DNA of 42,626 nt, from positions 1-42,626 of the forward strand of contig NZ_JANJUE010000013.1 of NCBI RefSeq assembly GCF_024710765.1, written 5' to 3'. The translations under genes were made by a program, and so were the position numbers. This document shows positions 27,666 through 36,013 of this stretch, piece after piece (position 1 is the stretch's first letter; each line of letters begins with the position of its first letter). The notes below the pieces were generated by a model. That model was given only the letters and a program-made list of their open reading frames with translations, was not told the DNA's origin and ran no database searches. This DNA is from Pseudoxanthomonas sp. (GTDB lineage Bacteria; Pseudomonadota; Gammaproteobacteria; Xanthomonadales; Xanthomonadaceae).

Positions 27666-28589
27666 TTACTCATAACCGAAGGCCTTGAGGGCGGTTTCGT
27701 CGTCGGACCAGCCTTCACGCACGCGCACCCAGGTTTCCAGGAAGACCTTGCGGCCGAACAGGTGTTCCATCTGCATGCGCGCCTTGCTGCCGATTTCCTT
27801 CAGCCGCGCGCCGCCCTTGCCGATGACGATCGCCTTCTGGCTTTCACGCTCGACCCACACCACCGCGCCGATGCGCAGCAGTTCGCCCTGCTTGGGCGAG
27901 ACTTCCTCGGTGAAGCGTTCGATTTCCACCGTGGTCGCATACGGCAGCTCCGCGCCAAGCTGGCGCATCAGCTGCTCGCGGATCAGCTCGCCGGCCAGGA
28001 AGCGTTCGCTGCGGTCGGTGATCTCGTCCTCGCCGAACATGGGCGGCGCTTCCGGCAACAGCGCCAGCACGTCCTTCACCAGCGCGTCCAGGCCATTGCG
28101 CTTGAGCGCGGAAATCGGATGCACGGCGGCGAACGTCCGGCCTTCGGACACCTGCGCCAGGAATGGCAGCAGCGCGCTCTTCTCGCGCAACCGGTCAACC
28201 TTGTTGATCACCAGTACCACCGGGATGCCCGCATCGCTGAGTACGTTGTAGGCCAGGGTATCCTCGTCTTCCCAGCGCCCCGCCTCGATCACCAGCAGGC
28301 CGGCATCCACGCCTTCCAGCGCGCCGCGCGCCGCGCGGTTCATCACCCGGCTCATCGCCGAGGCGGAAAACTTCCCCTGCTGCTTGTGCAGCCCAGGCGT
28401 ATCGACCAGCACGATCTGTCCGCCCGGGAACGTCGCGATGCCCAGCAGGCGATGGCGGGTGGTCTGCGGGCGGCTGGACACGATGCTGACCTTGGCCCCG
28501 ACCAGGGCGTTGGTCAGGGTCGATTTGCCCACGTTGGGGCGGCCGATCACGGCAACGCTGCCGCTGTGCATCTGGAGGGTATCGCTCAT
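27666..28589 (-). CDS. era: GTPase Era
   Basis: A 307-residue Era: G1 [10 protein letters not shown]3 DTPG, G4 NKVD and a C-terminal KH domain containing [20 protein letters not shown]. It helps 16S rRNA processing and 30S assembly. Its ATG (28589) overlaps the rnc stop by 4 nt (ATGA), so rnc and era are translationally coupled, the classic arrangement. Confidence 0.98.
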   Translation of the reverse strand: MSDTLQMHSGSVAVIGRPNVGKSTLTNALVGAKVSIVSSRPQTTRHRLLGIATFPGGQIVLVDTPGLHKQQGKFSASAMSRVMNRAARGALEGVDAGLLVIEAGRWEDEDTLAYNVLSDAGIPVVLVINKVDRLREKSALLPFLAQVSEGRTFAAVHPISALKRNGLDALVKDVLALLPEAPPMFGEDEITDRSERFLAGELIREQLMRQLGAELPYATTVEIERFTEEVSPKQGELLRIGAVVWVERESQKAIVIGKGGARLKEIGSKARMQMEHLFGRKVFLETWVRVREGWSDDETALKAFGYE

Positions 28590-29263
28590 TCGACGGTATT
28601 CCGTTTGGTTTCTGCCAACCGGTCCAGTACCGCGGCGGCCGCGGCCTGTTCGGCGATGCGACGGGACGTGCCCTCGCCCTCGGCCGACACCGGCGGCTCC
28701 TGGATGCTGCAACGGGCCAGGAACTGCTTGGCGTGATCATCGCCGCTCTCGGACACCAGCTCGTACAGCGGCAATGGACGCTGGCGTGCCTGCAGCCATT
28801 CCTGCAGGCGGGTCTTGGCGTCCTTTTCCGGTTTGCCGACCGGCAGCGCGGCCAGCGATTCCTCGAACCAGGGCAGCACCACTTCGCGACAGGCCTCGAA
28901 GCCGGCATCCAGATAGATGGCCGCCACCAGCGCCTCAAGCGCATCGGCGAGGATCGAGTCCCGGCGATGGCCGCCGGATTTCATTTCGCCCGGTCCCATC
29001 GTCAACTGCGCGCCCAGATCCAGGCGACGCGCGATGGTGGCCAGCGAGGCTTCACGCACCAGTTCGGCGCGCGCGCGGGTCAATGCGCCTTCATCGGCCT
29101 TGGGCCAGCGCTGGAACAACGCCTCGGCGACCATCAGGTTGACGATGCCGTCGCCAAGGAATTCCAATCGTTCGTTGTGCGGCGCTCCAGCACTGCGATG
29201 GGTCAGGGCCTGCCCCAGCAAACCCTGATTGACGAACGCATGCGTGAGCCGGAGCGCGCTCAA
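28586..29263 (-). CDS. rnc: Ribonuclease III
   Basis: A 225-residue RNase III with the signature [20 protein letters not shown], the second acidic cluster [15 protein letters not shown] and a C-terminal double-stranded RNA-binding domain ([20 protein letters not shown], ending about VLDRL). It cleaves double-stranded RNA in rRNA and mRNA processing. The apparent start is TTG 29263, directly after the DUF4845 stop (TAA then GGT TTG) with AAGG nearby; no in-frame ATG precedes the catalytic motif. Coupling to the upstream gene is therefore likely. Confidence 0.97.
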   Translation of the reverse strand: MSALRLTHAFVNQGLLGQALTHRSAGAPHNERLEFLGDGIVNLMVAEALFQRWPKADEGALTRARAELVREASLATIARRLDLGAQLTMGPGEMKSGGHRRDSILADALEALVAAIYLDAGFEACREVVLPWFEESLAALPVGKPEKDAKTRLQEWLQARQRPLPLYELVSESGDDHAKQFLARCSIQEPPVSAEGEGTSRRIAEQAAAAAVLDRLAETKRNTVE

Positions 29264-29266
29264 ACC

Positions 29267-29653
29267 TTATTCCGTGCTGCCACCGCGACGGGTCAGCTCC
29301 TGGGTGTTGTCGAAACGGCCGACCACGTCCAGATTGCCCACCAGCGGACGGCGCACTTCGTAGCTCACCCGCATCAGCCAGCCACCATCGGTGCGCTCGA
29401 ACTTCACGTTGTTCGGCTTCACATTCTCGGAGTAGTTGATGTACAGGCGCCGGAAGAACAGGTCCTGGATCTTGGACGGATCCATGTCACCGACACCCGG
29501 CTCGCTTTCCAGGCCCTTCATCGAACTCTTGACCGAGTAGTACTCCTGGTACATCGGGAACAGCTTCATGCCGATGAAGGCCGCGAAGCCGACCACGCCC
29601 AGCACGATCAGGAAACTGATCAAGGTAATGCCGCCCTGACGCTTGTGATTCAT
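29267..29653 (-). CDS. DUF4845 single-span membrane protein
   Basis: A 128-residue protein with an N-terminal transmembrane helix (ITLISFLIVLGVVGFAAFIG, about residues 9-28) preceded by a basic, pilin-like MNHKRQGG start, then a small periplasmic domain (YYSVKSSMKGLES, LYINYSENVKPNNVKFER). It matches the DUF4845 family, found between lepB and rnc in many gammaproteobacteria; function unknown. ATG 29653 is preferred because GGGGGA lies 6 nt upstream; ATG 29659 would abut it. Confidence 0.9.
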   Translation of the reverse strand: MNHKRQGGITLISFLIVLGVVGFAAFIGMKLFPMYQEYYSVKSSMKGLESEPGVGDMDPSKIQDLFFRRLYINYSENVKPNNVKFERTDGGWLMRVSYEVRRPLVGNLDVVGRFDNTQELTRRGGSTE

Positions 29654-29691
29654 TGCCATTCCCCCGTTGAACGACCTGGATGATGTTGCCG

Positions 29692-30486
29692 TCACTGGAT
29701 GCGGTTGCCGATCCGGGACGGTTCGAAACTCCCCTTGCAGAACCAGTCCTCGCAGTTCAGCCAGATCAGGAAGGCCTTGCCGCGCAGGTTCTCCTCCGGC
29801 AGGAAGTGGGTCTGGGTCCACAGCCGGCCGTCCTCGCTATTATCACGATTGTCGCCCATCACGAAATAGTGGCCCGGCGGCACGATCCATTCGCCCTCCC
29901 CGGTCGCCCGATCCAGCACTTCCAGCACCTTGTGCGGACGACCCGGCAGTTGCTCCTCCAGCAGGGTCGCGCTCTCGGCGCCCATCGGCAGGCCGCGCCC
30001 GGCATAGGTGCCCAGGGTCTGGTAGGCCAGCGGCTGGCCATTGATGGAAACCGTGTTGCCCTGGAAGCCGATGCGATCGCCCGGCAGGCCGATGACGCGC
30101 TTGATCCAGTTGTTCTCCGGATCGTGCGGTGGCTTGAACACCACCACGTCGCCACGCTTGGGCTCGCCGATGGCGACGAACTTGCGGTTGTTGATCGGCA
30201 GGCGCAGGCCGTAGGCGAACTTGTTGACCAGGATGAAGTCGCCAATCAGCAGGTTCGGCATCATCGAACTGGACGGAATCTTGTAGGGCTCGGCGACGAA
30301 GCTGCGCAGCACCAGCACGATGGCCAGCACCGGGAAGAACGCCCGCGAGTAGTCCACCAGCACCGGCTCCTCGTCCAGCAGGCCGCCGCGTGCATTGCGG
30401 CGCTTGGCGAAGAACAGCTTGTCCAGCAGCCAGATGACACCGGTAAGCAGCGTCAACACGACCAGGATAGTTTCGAACCAGACCAT
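29692..30486 (-). CDS. lepB: Signal peptidase I
   Basis: A 264-residue type I signal peptidase: two N-terminal membrane helices (about 5-22 and 50-64), catalytic Ser in PSSSMMPNLLIGDFILV (S74) and general-base Lys in NWIKRVIGLPGD (K129), plus the C-terminal FVMGDNRDNSEDGR box. It removes signal peptides from exported proteins. ATG 30486 has AAGGAAC 5-11 nt upstream. It follows lepA after about 100 nt. Confidence 0.97.
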   Translation of the reverse strand: MVWFETILVVLTLLTGVIWLLDKLFFAKRRNARGGLLDEEPVLVDYSRAFFPVLAIVLVLRSFVAEPYKIPSSSMMPNLLIGDFILVNKFAYGLRLPINNRKFVAIGEPKRGDVVVFKPPHDPENNWIKRVIGLPGDRIGFQGNTVSINGQPLAYQTLGTYAGRGLPMGAESATLLEEQLPGRPHKVLEVLDRATGEGEWIVPPGHYFVMGDNRDNSEDGRLWTQTHFLPEENLRGKAFLIWLNCEDWFCKGSFEPSRIGNRIQ

Positions 30487-30513
30487 CTAGTGTTCCTTCT
30501 GTTCCTTCGGAAC

Positions 30514-30544
30514 GGGATTGGGAATCCGGGAGCCGGGATTCGCC
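30514..30544. repeat. G-rich GGGATT-type repeat between lepA and lepB
   Basis: The gap carries a shorter, degenerate member of the G-rich family (GGGATTGGGAATCCGGGAGC and following), again on the strand opposite the genes. No gene or terminator is evident here. Confidence 0.6.
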
Positions 30545-30589
30545 ATGGAAGCCGCTACGGTCCCCATCGCCTCGTCCCCTGCGCCCAGC

Positions 30590-32398
30590 TTACTTGTTGT
30601 CGACCTGCAGCACCGCCAGGAAGGCTTCCTGGGGAATTTCCACCCGGCCGACCTGCTTCATCCGCTTCTTGCCTTCCTTCTGCTTCTCCAGCAACTTCTT
30701 CTTGCGGGTGATGTCGCCACCATAGCACTTGGCCAGCACGTTCTTGCGCATCGCCTTGACCGTGCTGCGGGCGATGATCTGCGAGCCCACCGCAGCCTGG
30801 ATGGCCACGTCGAACATCTGCCGGGGAATCAGTTCGCGCATCTTCTCGGTCAACTCGCGGCCGCGGCGATCGGCCTGGCCACGGTGGACGATCAGCGACA
30901 GCGCGTCGACCTTGTCGCCGTTGATCAGCGTGTCCACGCGCACGAAGGGACCGGCCTGGAAGCGCAGGAAGTGATAGTCCAGCGAAGCGTAACCGCGACT
31001 CACCGACTTGAGCCTGTCGAAGAAGTCCAGCACCACCTCGGCCATCGGCAGTTCGTAGCTGATCTGCACCTGGCTGCCCATGTAGGTAATGCCGATCTGG
31101 CTGCCGCGCTTCTCCTCGCACAGGGTAATCACGTTGCCCACGTAATCCGGCGGGGTCAGGATGTTGGCGCGGATGATCGGTTCACGGATCTCCTGTATCT
31201 GGTTCACCGGCGGCAGCTTGGCCGGGTTGTCCAGCGGCATCACCGTGTCGTCGGTTTTCAGCACCTCGTACACCACCGTCGGCGCGGTGCTGATCAGGTT
31301 CAGGTCGTACTCGCGCTCCAGGCGCTCCTGCACGATCTCCATGTGCAGCATGCCCAGGAAGCCGCAGCGGAAACCGAAGCCCATGGCTTCCGAGCTTTCC
31401 GGCTCGAAACGCAGTGCGGCATCGTTGAGCCGCAGTTTTTCCAGCGCCTCGCGCAACGCCGGGTAGTCCTCGGCATCCACCGGGAACAGGCCGGCGAACA
31501 CGCGCGGCTGCATTTCCTGGAAGCCCGGCAGCGGCTTGGGCGCGGGGTCTCCCGCCAGGGTCAGGGTGTCGCCGACCGGCGCGCCGTGCACGTCCTTGAT
31601 CGACGCGGTGATCCAGCCCACCTCGCCGGCGCCCAGCTTGGGCAGTACCTTGCGCTTGGGCGTGAACACGCCGACGTTGTCGACCTGATGGGTGCGGCCG
31701 GTCGACATCACCAGGATCTTGCTGCCCGGAACGATGTCGCCCTGCATGACCCGCACCAGCGAGACCACGCCCAGGTAGTTGTCGAACCAGGAGTCGATGA
31801 TCAGCGCCTGCAGCTTGTCGGTATCGCGCGGCTGCGGCGGCGGAATCCGCTGGACGATGGCTTCCAGCACCAGATCCACGTTCAGGCCGGTCTTGGCGCT
31901 GACCGGAACCGCATCCTCGGCATCGATGCCGATGACGGCCTCGATTTCGCTCTTGGCGCGTTCGATGTCGGCGGTGGGCAGGTCGATCTTGTTCAGCACC
32001 GGCACCACTTCCAGGCCCTGCTCCACCGCGGTGTAGCAGTTGGCGACGGACTGCGCTTCCACGCCTTGGGCGGCGTCGACCACCAGCAGCGCGCCCTCGC
32101 AGGCGGCCAGCGAGCGCGAGACTTCATAGCTGAAATCCACGTGGCCGGGGGTGTCGATGAAGTTCAGGTGGTATACCTGCCCGTCCCGCGCCTTGTACGG
32201 CAGGGACACGGACTGGGCCTTGATGGTGATGCCGCGCTCGCGCTCGATCGGATTGGAGTCGAGCACCTGTGCTTCCATCTCGCGGGCCTCGAGGCCGCCG
32301 CAAAGCTGGATGATGCGATCGGCCAGGGTCGACTTGCCGTGGTCGACGTGCGCGATGATGGAGAAATTGCGGATGTTCCGCATGGAATCAGAGGACAT
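30590..32398 (-). CDS. lepA: Elongation factor 4 (LepA)
   Basis: A 602-residue translational GTPase: G1 [10 protein letters not shown]2 region [15 protein letters not shown]3 DTPGHVDF, G4 NKIDLPTAD and the LepA C-terminal domain ([40 protein letters not shown]). It acts on ribosomes in initiation or back-translocation. An internal ATG at 32383 (MRNIRNFS) matches the usual family start better than 32398; neither has a clear ribosome site. Confidence 0.97.
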   Translation of the reverse strand: MSSDSMRNIRNFSIIAHVDHGKSTLADRIIQLCGGLEAREMEAQVLDSNPIERERGITIKAQSVSLPYKARDGQVYHLNFIDTPGHVDFSYEVSRSLAACEGALLVVDAAQGVEAQSVANCYTAVEQGLEVVPVLNKIDLPTADIERAKSEIEAVIGIDAEDAVPVSAKTGLNVDLVLEAIVQRIPPPQPRDTDKLQALIIDSWFDNYLGVVSLVRVMQGDIVPGSKILVMSTGRTHQVDNVGVFTPKRKVLPKLGAGEVGWITASIKDVHGAPVGDTLTLAGDPAPKPLPGFQEMQPRVFAGLFPVDAEDYPALREALEKLRLNDAALRFEPESSEAMGFGFRCGFLGMLHMEIVQERLEREYDLNLISTAPTVVYEVLKTDDTVMPLDNPAKLPPVNQIQEIREPIIRANILTPPDYVGNVITLCEEKRGSQIGITYMGSQVQISYELPMAEVVLDFFDRLKSVSRGYASLDYHFLRFQAGPFVRVDTLINGDKVDALSLIVHRGQADRRGRELTEKMRELIPRQMFDVAIQAAVGSQIIARSTVKAMRKNVLAKCYGGDITRKKKLLEKQKEGKKRMKQVGRVEIPQEAFLAVLQVDNK

Positions 32399-32485
32399 GT
32401 GGGGCGGCGGCCGCGGCCGTCGTCAGGATAACGGGGCATTATCGCATGCCCGGGCGCGATCCGACCCCGGATGCCACAAACATGA

Positions 32486-32512
32486 ACGCCCACCGGGGAC
32501 TCCGGCGGGCGT
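32486..32512 (-). terminator. Hairpin after the DegP-family protease gene
   Basis: An 11-bp GC-rich stem (32486-32496 with 32502-32512) with one G-U wobble on the minus strand lies about 25 nt downstream of the protease stop. The T tract is weak, so it may attenuate transcription into lepA rather than stop it. Confidence 0.4.
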
Positions 32513-32536
32513 CCGAAAGCGCGGGTGGCAGCGGGC

Positions 32537-34057
32537 TTAGGGCTTGCCGTCGCCCGCGGTGACCGCCAGGAACCGGGTCACGCCGCCCTGCCGGACCAGC
32601 AGCATCACGGTCTGGCCGGGCTTGACGTCCTTGAGCTGGCCATTGAGCGCGGACGCCGAACCGACCGGCGTGCGCCCGACCTGCAGCACCACCATGCCAG
32701 GCGCCAGGCCGGCCTCGCGGGCGGCGTTGCCGTTGATGCGCGAAATCAGCACGCCCTCGCCCGCCTTCAGGCCCATCTGCTTGCGGGCATTGGCGTCCAG
32801 GTCCTGGCCGACGATGCCCAGCGGGTTGCTGCCGGCGGTCTGCGCCGGCTTGCCCGGCACCGCCGGCAAACCGCCCGCCGAGGCGGATTCCTCGTTGAGC
32901 TCGGTGAGGGTCACGCTGAGATCGCGCGGCTTGCCGTCACGCAGGACGGTGATGGTGGCCTTGGTACCCGGGGTGAGCGCGCCCACCAGCGGTGGCAGAT
33001 CCGGCGAATCGTTGATGGGCGTGCCGTTGAAGCCGGTGATGATGTCGCCGGGGACCACGCCGGCCTTCGCCGCCGGGCTGTCTTCCAGCACCTGGTTGAC
33101 CAGTGCGCCACGCGCGTCGGCGGCGCCCATGCCGCGCGCCTTTTCCGTCGTCAGCGGCTCGACCACCACGCCCAGCTGGCCGCGGCTGACCTTGCCGGTG
33201 GCCTTCAACTGGTCCACCGCGCCCATCGCCAGGTCGATCGGGATCGCGAAGCTGATGCCCATGTAGCCGCCGGAAGCGGAGAAGATCTGGGAATTGATGC
33301 CGACCACTTCGCCGCGCGTGTTGAGCAGCGGGCCGCCGGAGTTGCCCTGGTTGATCGCCACGTCGGTCTGGATGAAGGGCACGTAGCGCTGTTCCTGGCC
33401 GCCGGTGCTGCGACCGACCGCGCTGACCACGCCGGCGGTGACCGAGTGATCCAGGCCGAACGGCGAACCGATCGCCACCACCCACTGGCCCGGCTTGAGC
33501 GTCCTGGAGTCGCCCAGGCGCACGGTCGGCAGGCCCTTGGCCTCGATCTTGAGCAGCGCCACGTCGTATTGCTGATCGCTGCCGACCACCTTGGCGGTGA
33601 ACTCGCGGCGATCCGGCAGCTTCACTTTCACCTCATCGGCGCCGTCGATCACGTGGTGGTTGGTCAGCACGTAGCCGTCGCCGGAAATGATGAAGCCCGA
33701 ACCGGCGGAAACGCCGCGCGGGCCACGGCCGCGATCGCCGGGGCCGGGCATCTGGAAGCCAGGCGGCAGCATGCGGCGGAAGAACTCGGGAATCTCCTGC
33801 TCGTCCATGCCGTCGGCGCTGGACGCCGGGCGGCTGCCGATCTTGGCCTCGATGTTGACCACGCCGGGACCGACCTGTTCGACCAGGTGGGTGAAGTCCG
33901 GCAGGCCGCTGACCAGTTGCGGCGCGGAGGACTGCGCCACCGCGGGCACCGCCGCGACGGGCGCCGCCGGTGCTGGCTCGGCCGGACGCGCGCAGGCGGC
34001 CAGCGGCGCAGTGAGGATCAACAGGGACAACACGTTGGAACGGGCACTCAGGCTCAT
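32537..34057 (-). CDS. DegP/MucD-family periplasmic serine protease with a lipobox
   Basis: The 506-residue precursor has a trypsin-like domain with triad H135 (TNHHVIDG), D165 (YDVALLK) and S240 (NQGNSGGPLL), followed by two PDZ domains (about 310-390 and 420-500). Such proteases remove misfolded envelope proteins and limit sigma-E signalling; MucD lies in the equivalent operon in Pseudomonas. The signal peptide ends in a lipobox-like TAPLAAC (C22), so the enzyme may be a lipoprotein; residue 23 is Ala, predicting the outer membrane. A 9-bp hairpin (34104-34112 with 34117-34125) lies in the gap to the upstream anti-sigma gene. Confidence 0.93.
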   Translation of the reverse strand: MSLSARSNVLSLLILTAPLAACARPAEPAPAAPVAAVPAVAQSSAPQLVSGLPDFTHLVEQVGPGVVNIEAKIGSRPASSADGMDEQEIPEFFRRMLPPGFQMPGPGDRGRGPRGVSAGSGFIISGDGYVLTNHHVIDGADEVKVKLPDRREFTAKVVGSDQQYDVALLKIEAKGLPTVRLGDSRTLKPGQWVVAIGSPFGLDHSVTAGVVSAVGRSTGGQEQRYVPFIQTDVAINQGNSGGPLLNTRGEVVGINSQIFSASGGYMGISFAIPIDLAMGAVDQLKATGKVSRGQLGVVVEPLTTEKARGMGAADARGALVNQVLEDSPAAKAGVVPGDIITGFNGTPINDSPDLPPLVGALTPGTKATITVLRDGKPRDLSVTLTELNEESASAGGLPAVPGKPAQTAGSNPLGIVGQDLDANARKQMGLKAGEGVLISRINGNAAREAGLAPGMVVLQVGRTPVGSASALNGQLKDVKPGQTVMLLVRQGGVTRFLAVTAGDGKP

Positions 34058-34103
34058 CGAATGCGGGCCTCGATTACGGGTGGTGAAGGAGGTGGGTGAG
34101 AAA

Positions 34104-34125
34104 CCCGGCGCGGTATCGCGCCGGG
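34104..34125. other. GC hairpin between rseA-like gene and protease gene
   Basis: A perfect 9-bp GC stem around a 4-nt loop (GTAT), without a T tract, in the 89-nt gap. It could modulate readthrough or processing of the sigma-E operon message. Position only; no family match. Confidence 0.4.
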
Positions 34126-34146
34126 GAATGACGGTGCGACCGCCGC

Positions 34147-35067
34147 TCAGCGCTGCGGCGCGTGGGCCGGCTCGACCGGCGGCGAGGCGGGCGAAGGCGA
34201 CGGTTCGAACGGATAGAACGTGCGCGTGCCCGAATCGCTGGAGAAGCCGGCATTGAAGGCGCCGCTGGCCGGATACTGCGATAGCGTCGAACGCGGCCAT
34301 GGCCGCGCCTGCGGCGTGATCACCGGCGCCTGCGAGAACGGATCGGCGTTGCGGGCGAGCACGGTGGCCGGCGGGTTCGCGGATGCGGTGACCGCCGATG
34401 GAACCGAAACCGGCGGCCTGGCACTGGCCACTGCCCGGACCGGTTCACGCGTCACCCGCGCCGCGGCACTGCGGGCCGCCTGCTGGGTACGGGTGGCGCT
34501 GCGGCGGGAAGCCGCATCGGCACGGCGCGGCACGCTGGCCACCGCCACCGCGGCGGTCGCGGCCGAGGCCAAAGTTGTTTCTGCGGCCCCGGCGCTGTCG
34601 GCCAAGGTGCCGGTGTCGGCCGTGGCGGGAACGCCGGTGCCTTCAACCGGTGCGCTCGGCACCGCGGCCACGGCCGGCGCCGTGGACGCCGCGTCATCCT
34701 GCGGCGCCTGCTGGCGGGCCATGAACAAGGCGACCAGCGCGACCGAAGCGGCCAGCGCGCCACCGCCCCAGCGGGCCAGGCGACCGCGCGAGGCGTGCGC
34801 CGAATCCTGGTTGGCCGCCGGCTGGCGGGCCTCGGCCGCCACTGCCAGCGCCACCTTCGCGGCGAAACCCTCCGGCGCCGGGGCCTGGGCCTGGCCGCGC
34901 AGCACGTCGCCGCACAGCTGCCAGCGTTCCCAGCAGGCGTTCAGTTCGTCGTCGTGCTGCAGGCGGCGCAGCAGGAAACGGGCTTCGTCGGGCGACAACT
35001 CACCGTCCATCAACGCCGAGAGTTGCTGGCGGTTGTGGATGTCCAGTTTGTCGTGTTCTACGGTCAT
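34147..35067 (-). CDS. rseA: Anti-sigma-E factor, RseA/MucA family
   Basis: A 306-residue inner-membrane protein. The N-terminal RseA domain (LSALMDGELSPDEARFLLRR, then DDELNACWERWQLCGDVLRG) should bind and hold RpoE. One transmembrane helix (about 101-117) is followed by a long Ala/Pro-rich periplasmic tail ending RTFYPFEPSPSPASPPVEP. It is longer than E. coli RseA (216 residues) because of this low-complexity tail. Its ATG overlaps the rpoE stop by 4 nt. A periplasmic protease should cut it under envelope stress; no rseB or degS lies here. Confidence 0.92.
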   Translation of the reverse strand: MTVEHDKLDIHNRQQLSALMDGELSPDEARFLLRRLQHDDELNACWERWQLCGDVLRGQAQAPAPEGFAAKVALAVAAEARQPAANQDSAHASRGRLARWGGGALAASVALVALFMARQQAPQDDAASTAPAVAAVPSAPVEGTGVPATADTGTLADSAGAAETTLASAATAAVAVASVPRRADAASRRSATRTQQAARSAAARVTREPVRAVASARPPVSVPSAVTASANPPATVLARNADPFSQAPVITPQARPWPRSTLSQYPASGAFNAGFSSDSGTRTFYPFEPSPSPASPPVEPAHAPQR

Positions 35068-35684
35068 GGGCGGCTACGCTCCCGGGTGGCACTGTCTGTA
35101 TCGAGCAAGGGTCGCAACTCGGCGTCGATGGCTTCACGCGCACGGAAAATGCGGGAACGCACGGTGCCGATGGGGCAATCCATCTTCTGCGCGATTTCCT
35201 CGTAACTCAGGCCGTCCACCTCGCGCAGGGTGATGGCGGTCCGCAATTCCTCGGGCAATGCATCCACGGCCTTCATCACCGTGCGTTCCAGTTCCTGCCG
35301 CATCAGTTCGCGTTCGGGGGTATCCGTATCGCGAAGGCGGCTACCGGCGTCGTACTGTTCGGCGTCGGCGGCGTCGACGTCATCCGTCGGCGGCCTGCGG
35401 TTGTGGGCTACGAGGTGGTTCTTGGCGGTATTCACTGCAATCCGATGAAGCCACGTATAGAACTGGGCATCGCCCCGGAAGTTCCCCAGCGCGCGGTAAG
35501 CGCGCAGGAAGGTTTCCTGGGCCACGTCCTGGCATTCGCTCCAGTCGTGGATGTAGCGACCGATCAGGGCCACCACCCGATGCTGGTACTTGCGCACCAG
35601 CAGATCGAAGGCCGCGCTGTCGCCGCGCTGCACCCGCTTGACCAGTTCGAGGTCCAACTCCTGTGTTGAATCGGTTCCGGCCAT
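35064..35684 (-). CDS. rpoE: Extracytoplasmic stress sigma factor RpoE (AlgU-like)
   Basis: A 206-residue ECF sigma factor: region 2 FDLLVRKYQHRVVALIGRYI and FYTWLHRIAVNTAKNHLV; region 4 LPEELRTAITLREVDGLSYE, ending PIGTVRSRIFRAREAID. It directs envelope-stress genes. ATG 35684 is preferred over 35714: it gives the family start MAGTDSTQELDLELVKRVQ, has AGGAG upstream and lies about 34 nt after the predicted start of a sigma-E-type promoter, whereas 35714 would be almost at the transcription start. Confidence 0.96.
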   Translation of the reverse strand: MAGTDSTQELDLELVKRVQRGDSAAFDLLVRKYQHRVVALIGRYIHDWSECQDVAQETFLRAYRALGNFRGDAQFYTWLHRIAVNTAKNHLVAHNRRPPTDDVDAADAEQYDAGSRLRDTDTPERELMRQELERTVMKAVDALPEELRTAITLREVDGLSYEEIAQKMDCPIGTVRSRIFRAREAIDAELRPLLDTDSATRERSRP

Positions 35685-35725
35685 GCCGGGCTGCACTCCT
35701 GTGAGCTCGGCCATCAGCCGGGCAA

Positions 35726-35752
35726 TGTGACCGCATCCGCGGAAAAAAGTTC
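35726..35752 (-). promoter_or_regulatory. Sigma-E-type autoregulated promoter of rpoE
   Basis: On the minus strand GAACTT (35747-35752) and GTCACA (35726-35731) are 15 bp apart, matching the GGAACTT and GTCNNA boxes of sigma-E promoters. The predicted transcription start near 35719 leaves a leader of about 35 nt to ATG 35684. Autoregulation is the norm for this sigma factor. Confidence 0.7.
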
Positions 35753-36013
35753 ACGGGTGGGTCGCGGGCCCGACCGGCCCCGTTTCCCATCCCGCCACCT
35801 TGCCCGGCTGGCCGCTCGCGCGATTCCGGGCAAGGTGACCGGAACCTGCTCGCCAGCCGGGGAAAACCGGCGGAATATCAAGAATTTAACCGTCGGCGCG
35901 GGATCATTTTCCCGGCCGTCGATCAACCCCTGTCCCGGATATGCGGATTTGACGCGGGTTAAACAACCTCGGGATGATAGCGGTCTTGTCCATACGTAAA
36001 CGGATGGTCCGAC
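35753..36013. other. Non-coding divergent region between rpoE and fadJ
   Basis: About 260 nt without a credible gene. It contains the rpoE promoter at its left edge and, on the plus strand, a candidate promoter for the beta-oxidation gene: TTGACG (35949-35954) and GATGAT (35973-35978) separated by 18 nt. No clear FadR-like operator was recognised. Confidence 0.45.
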
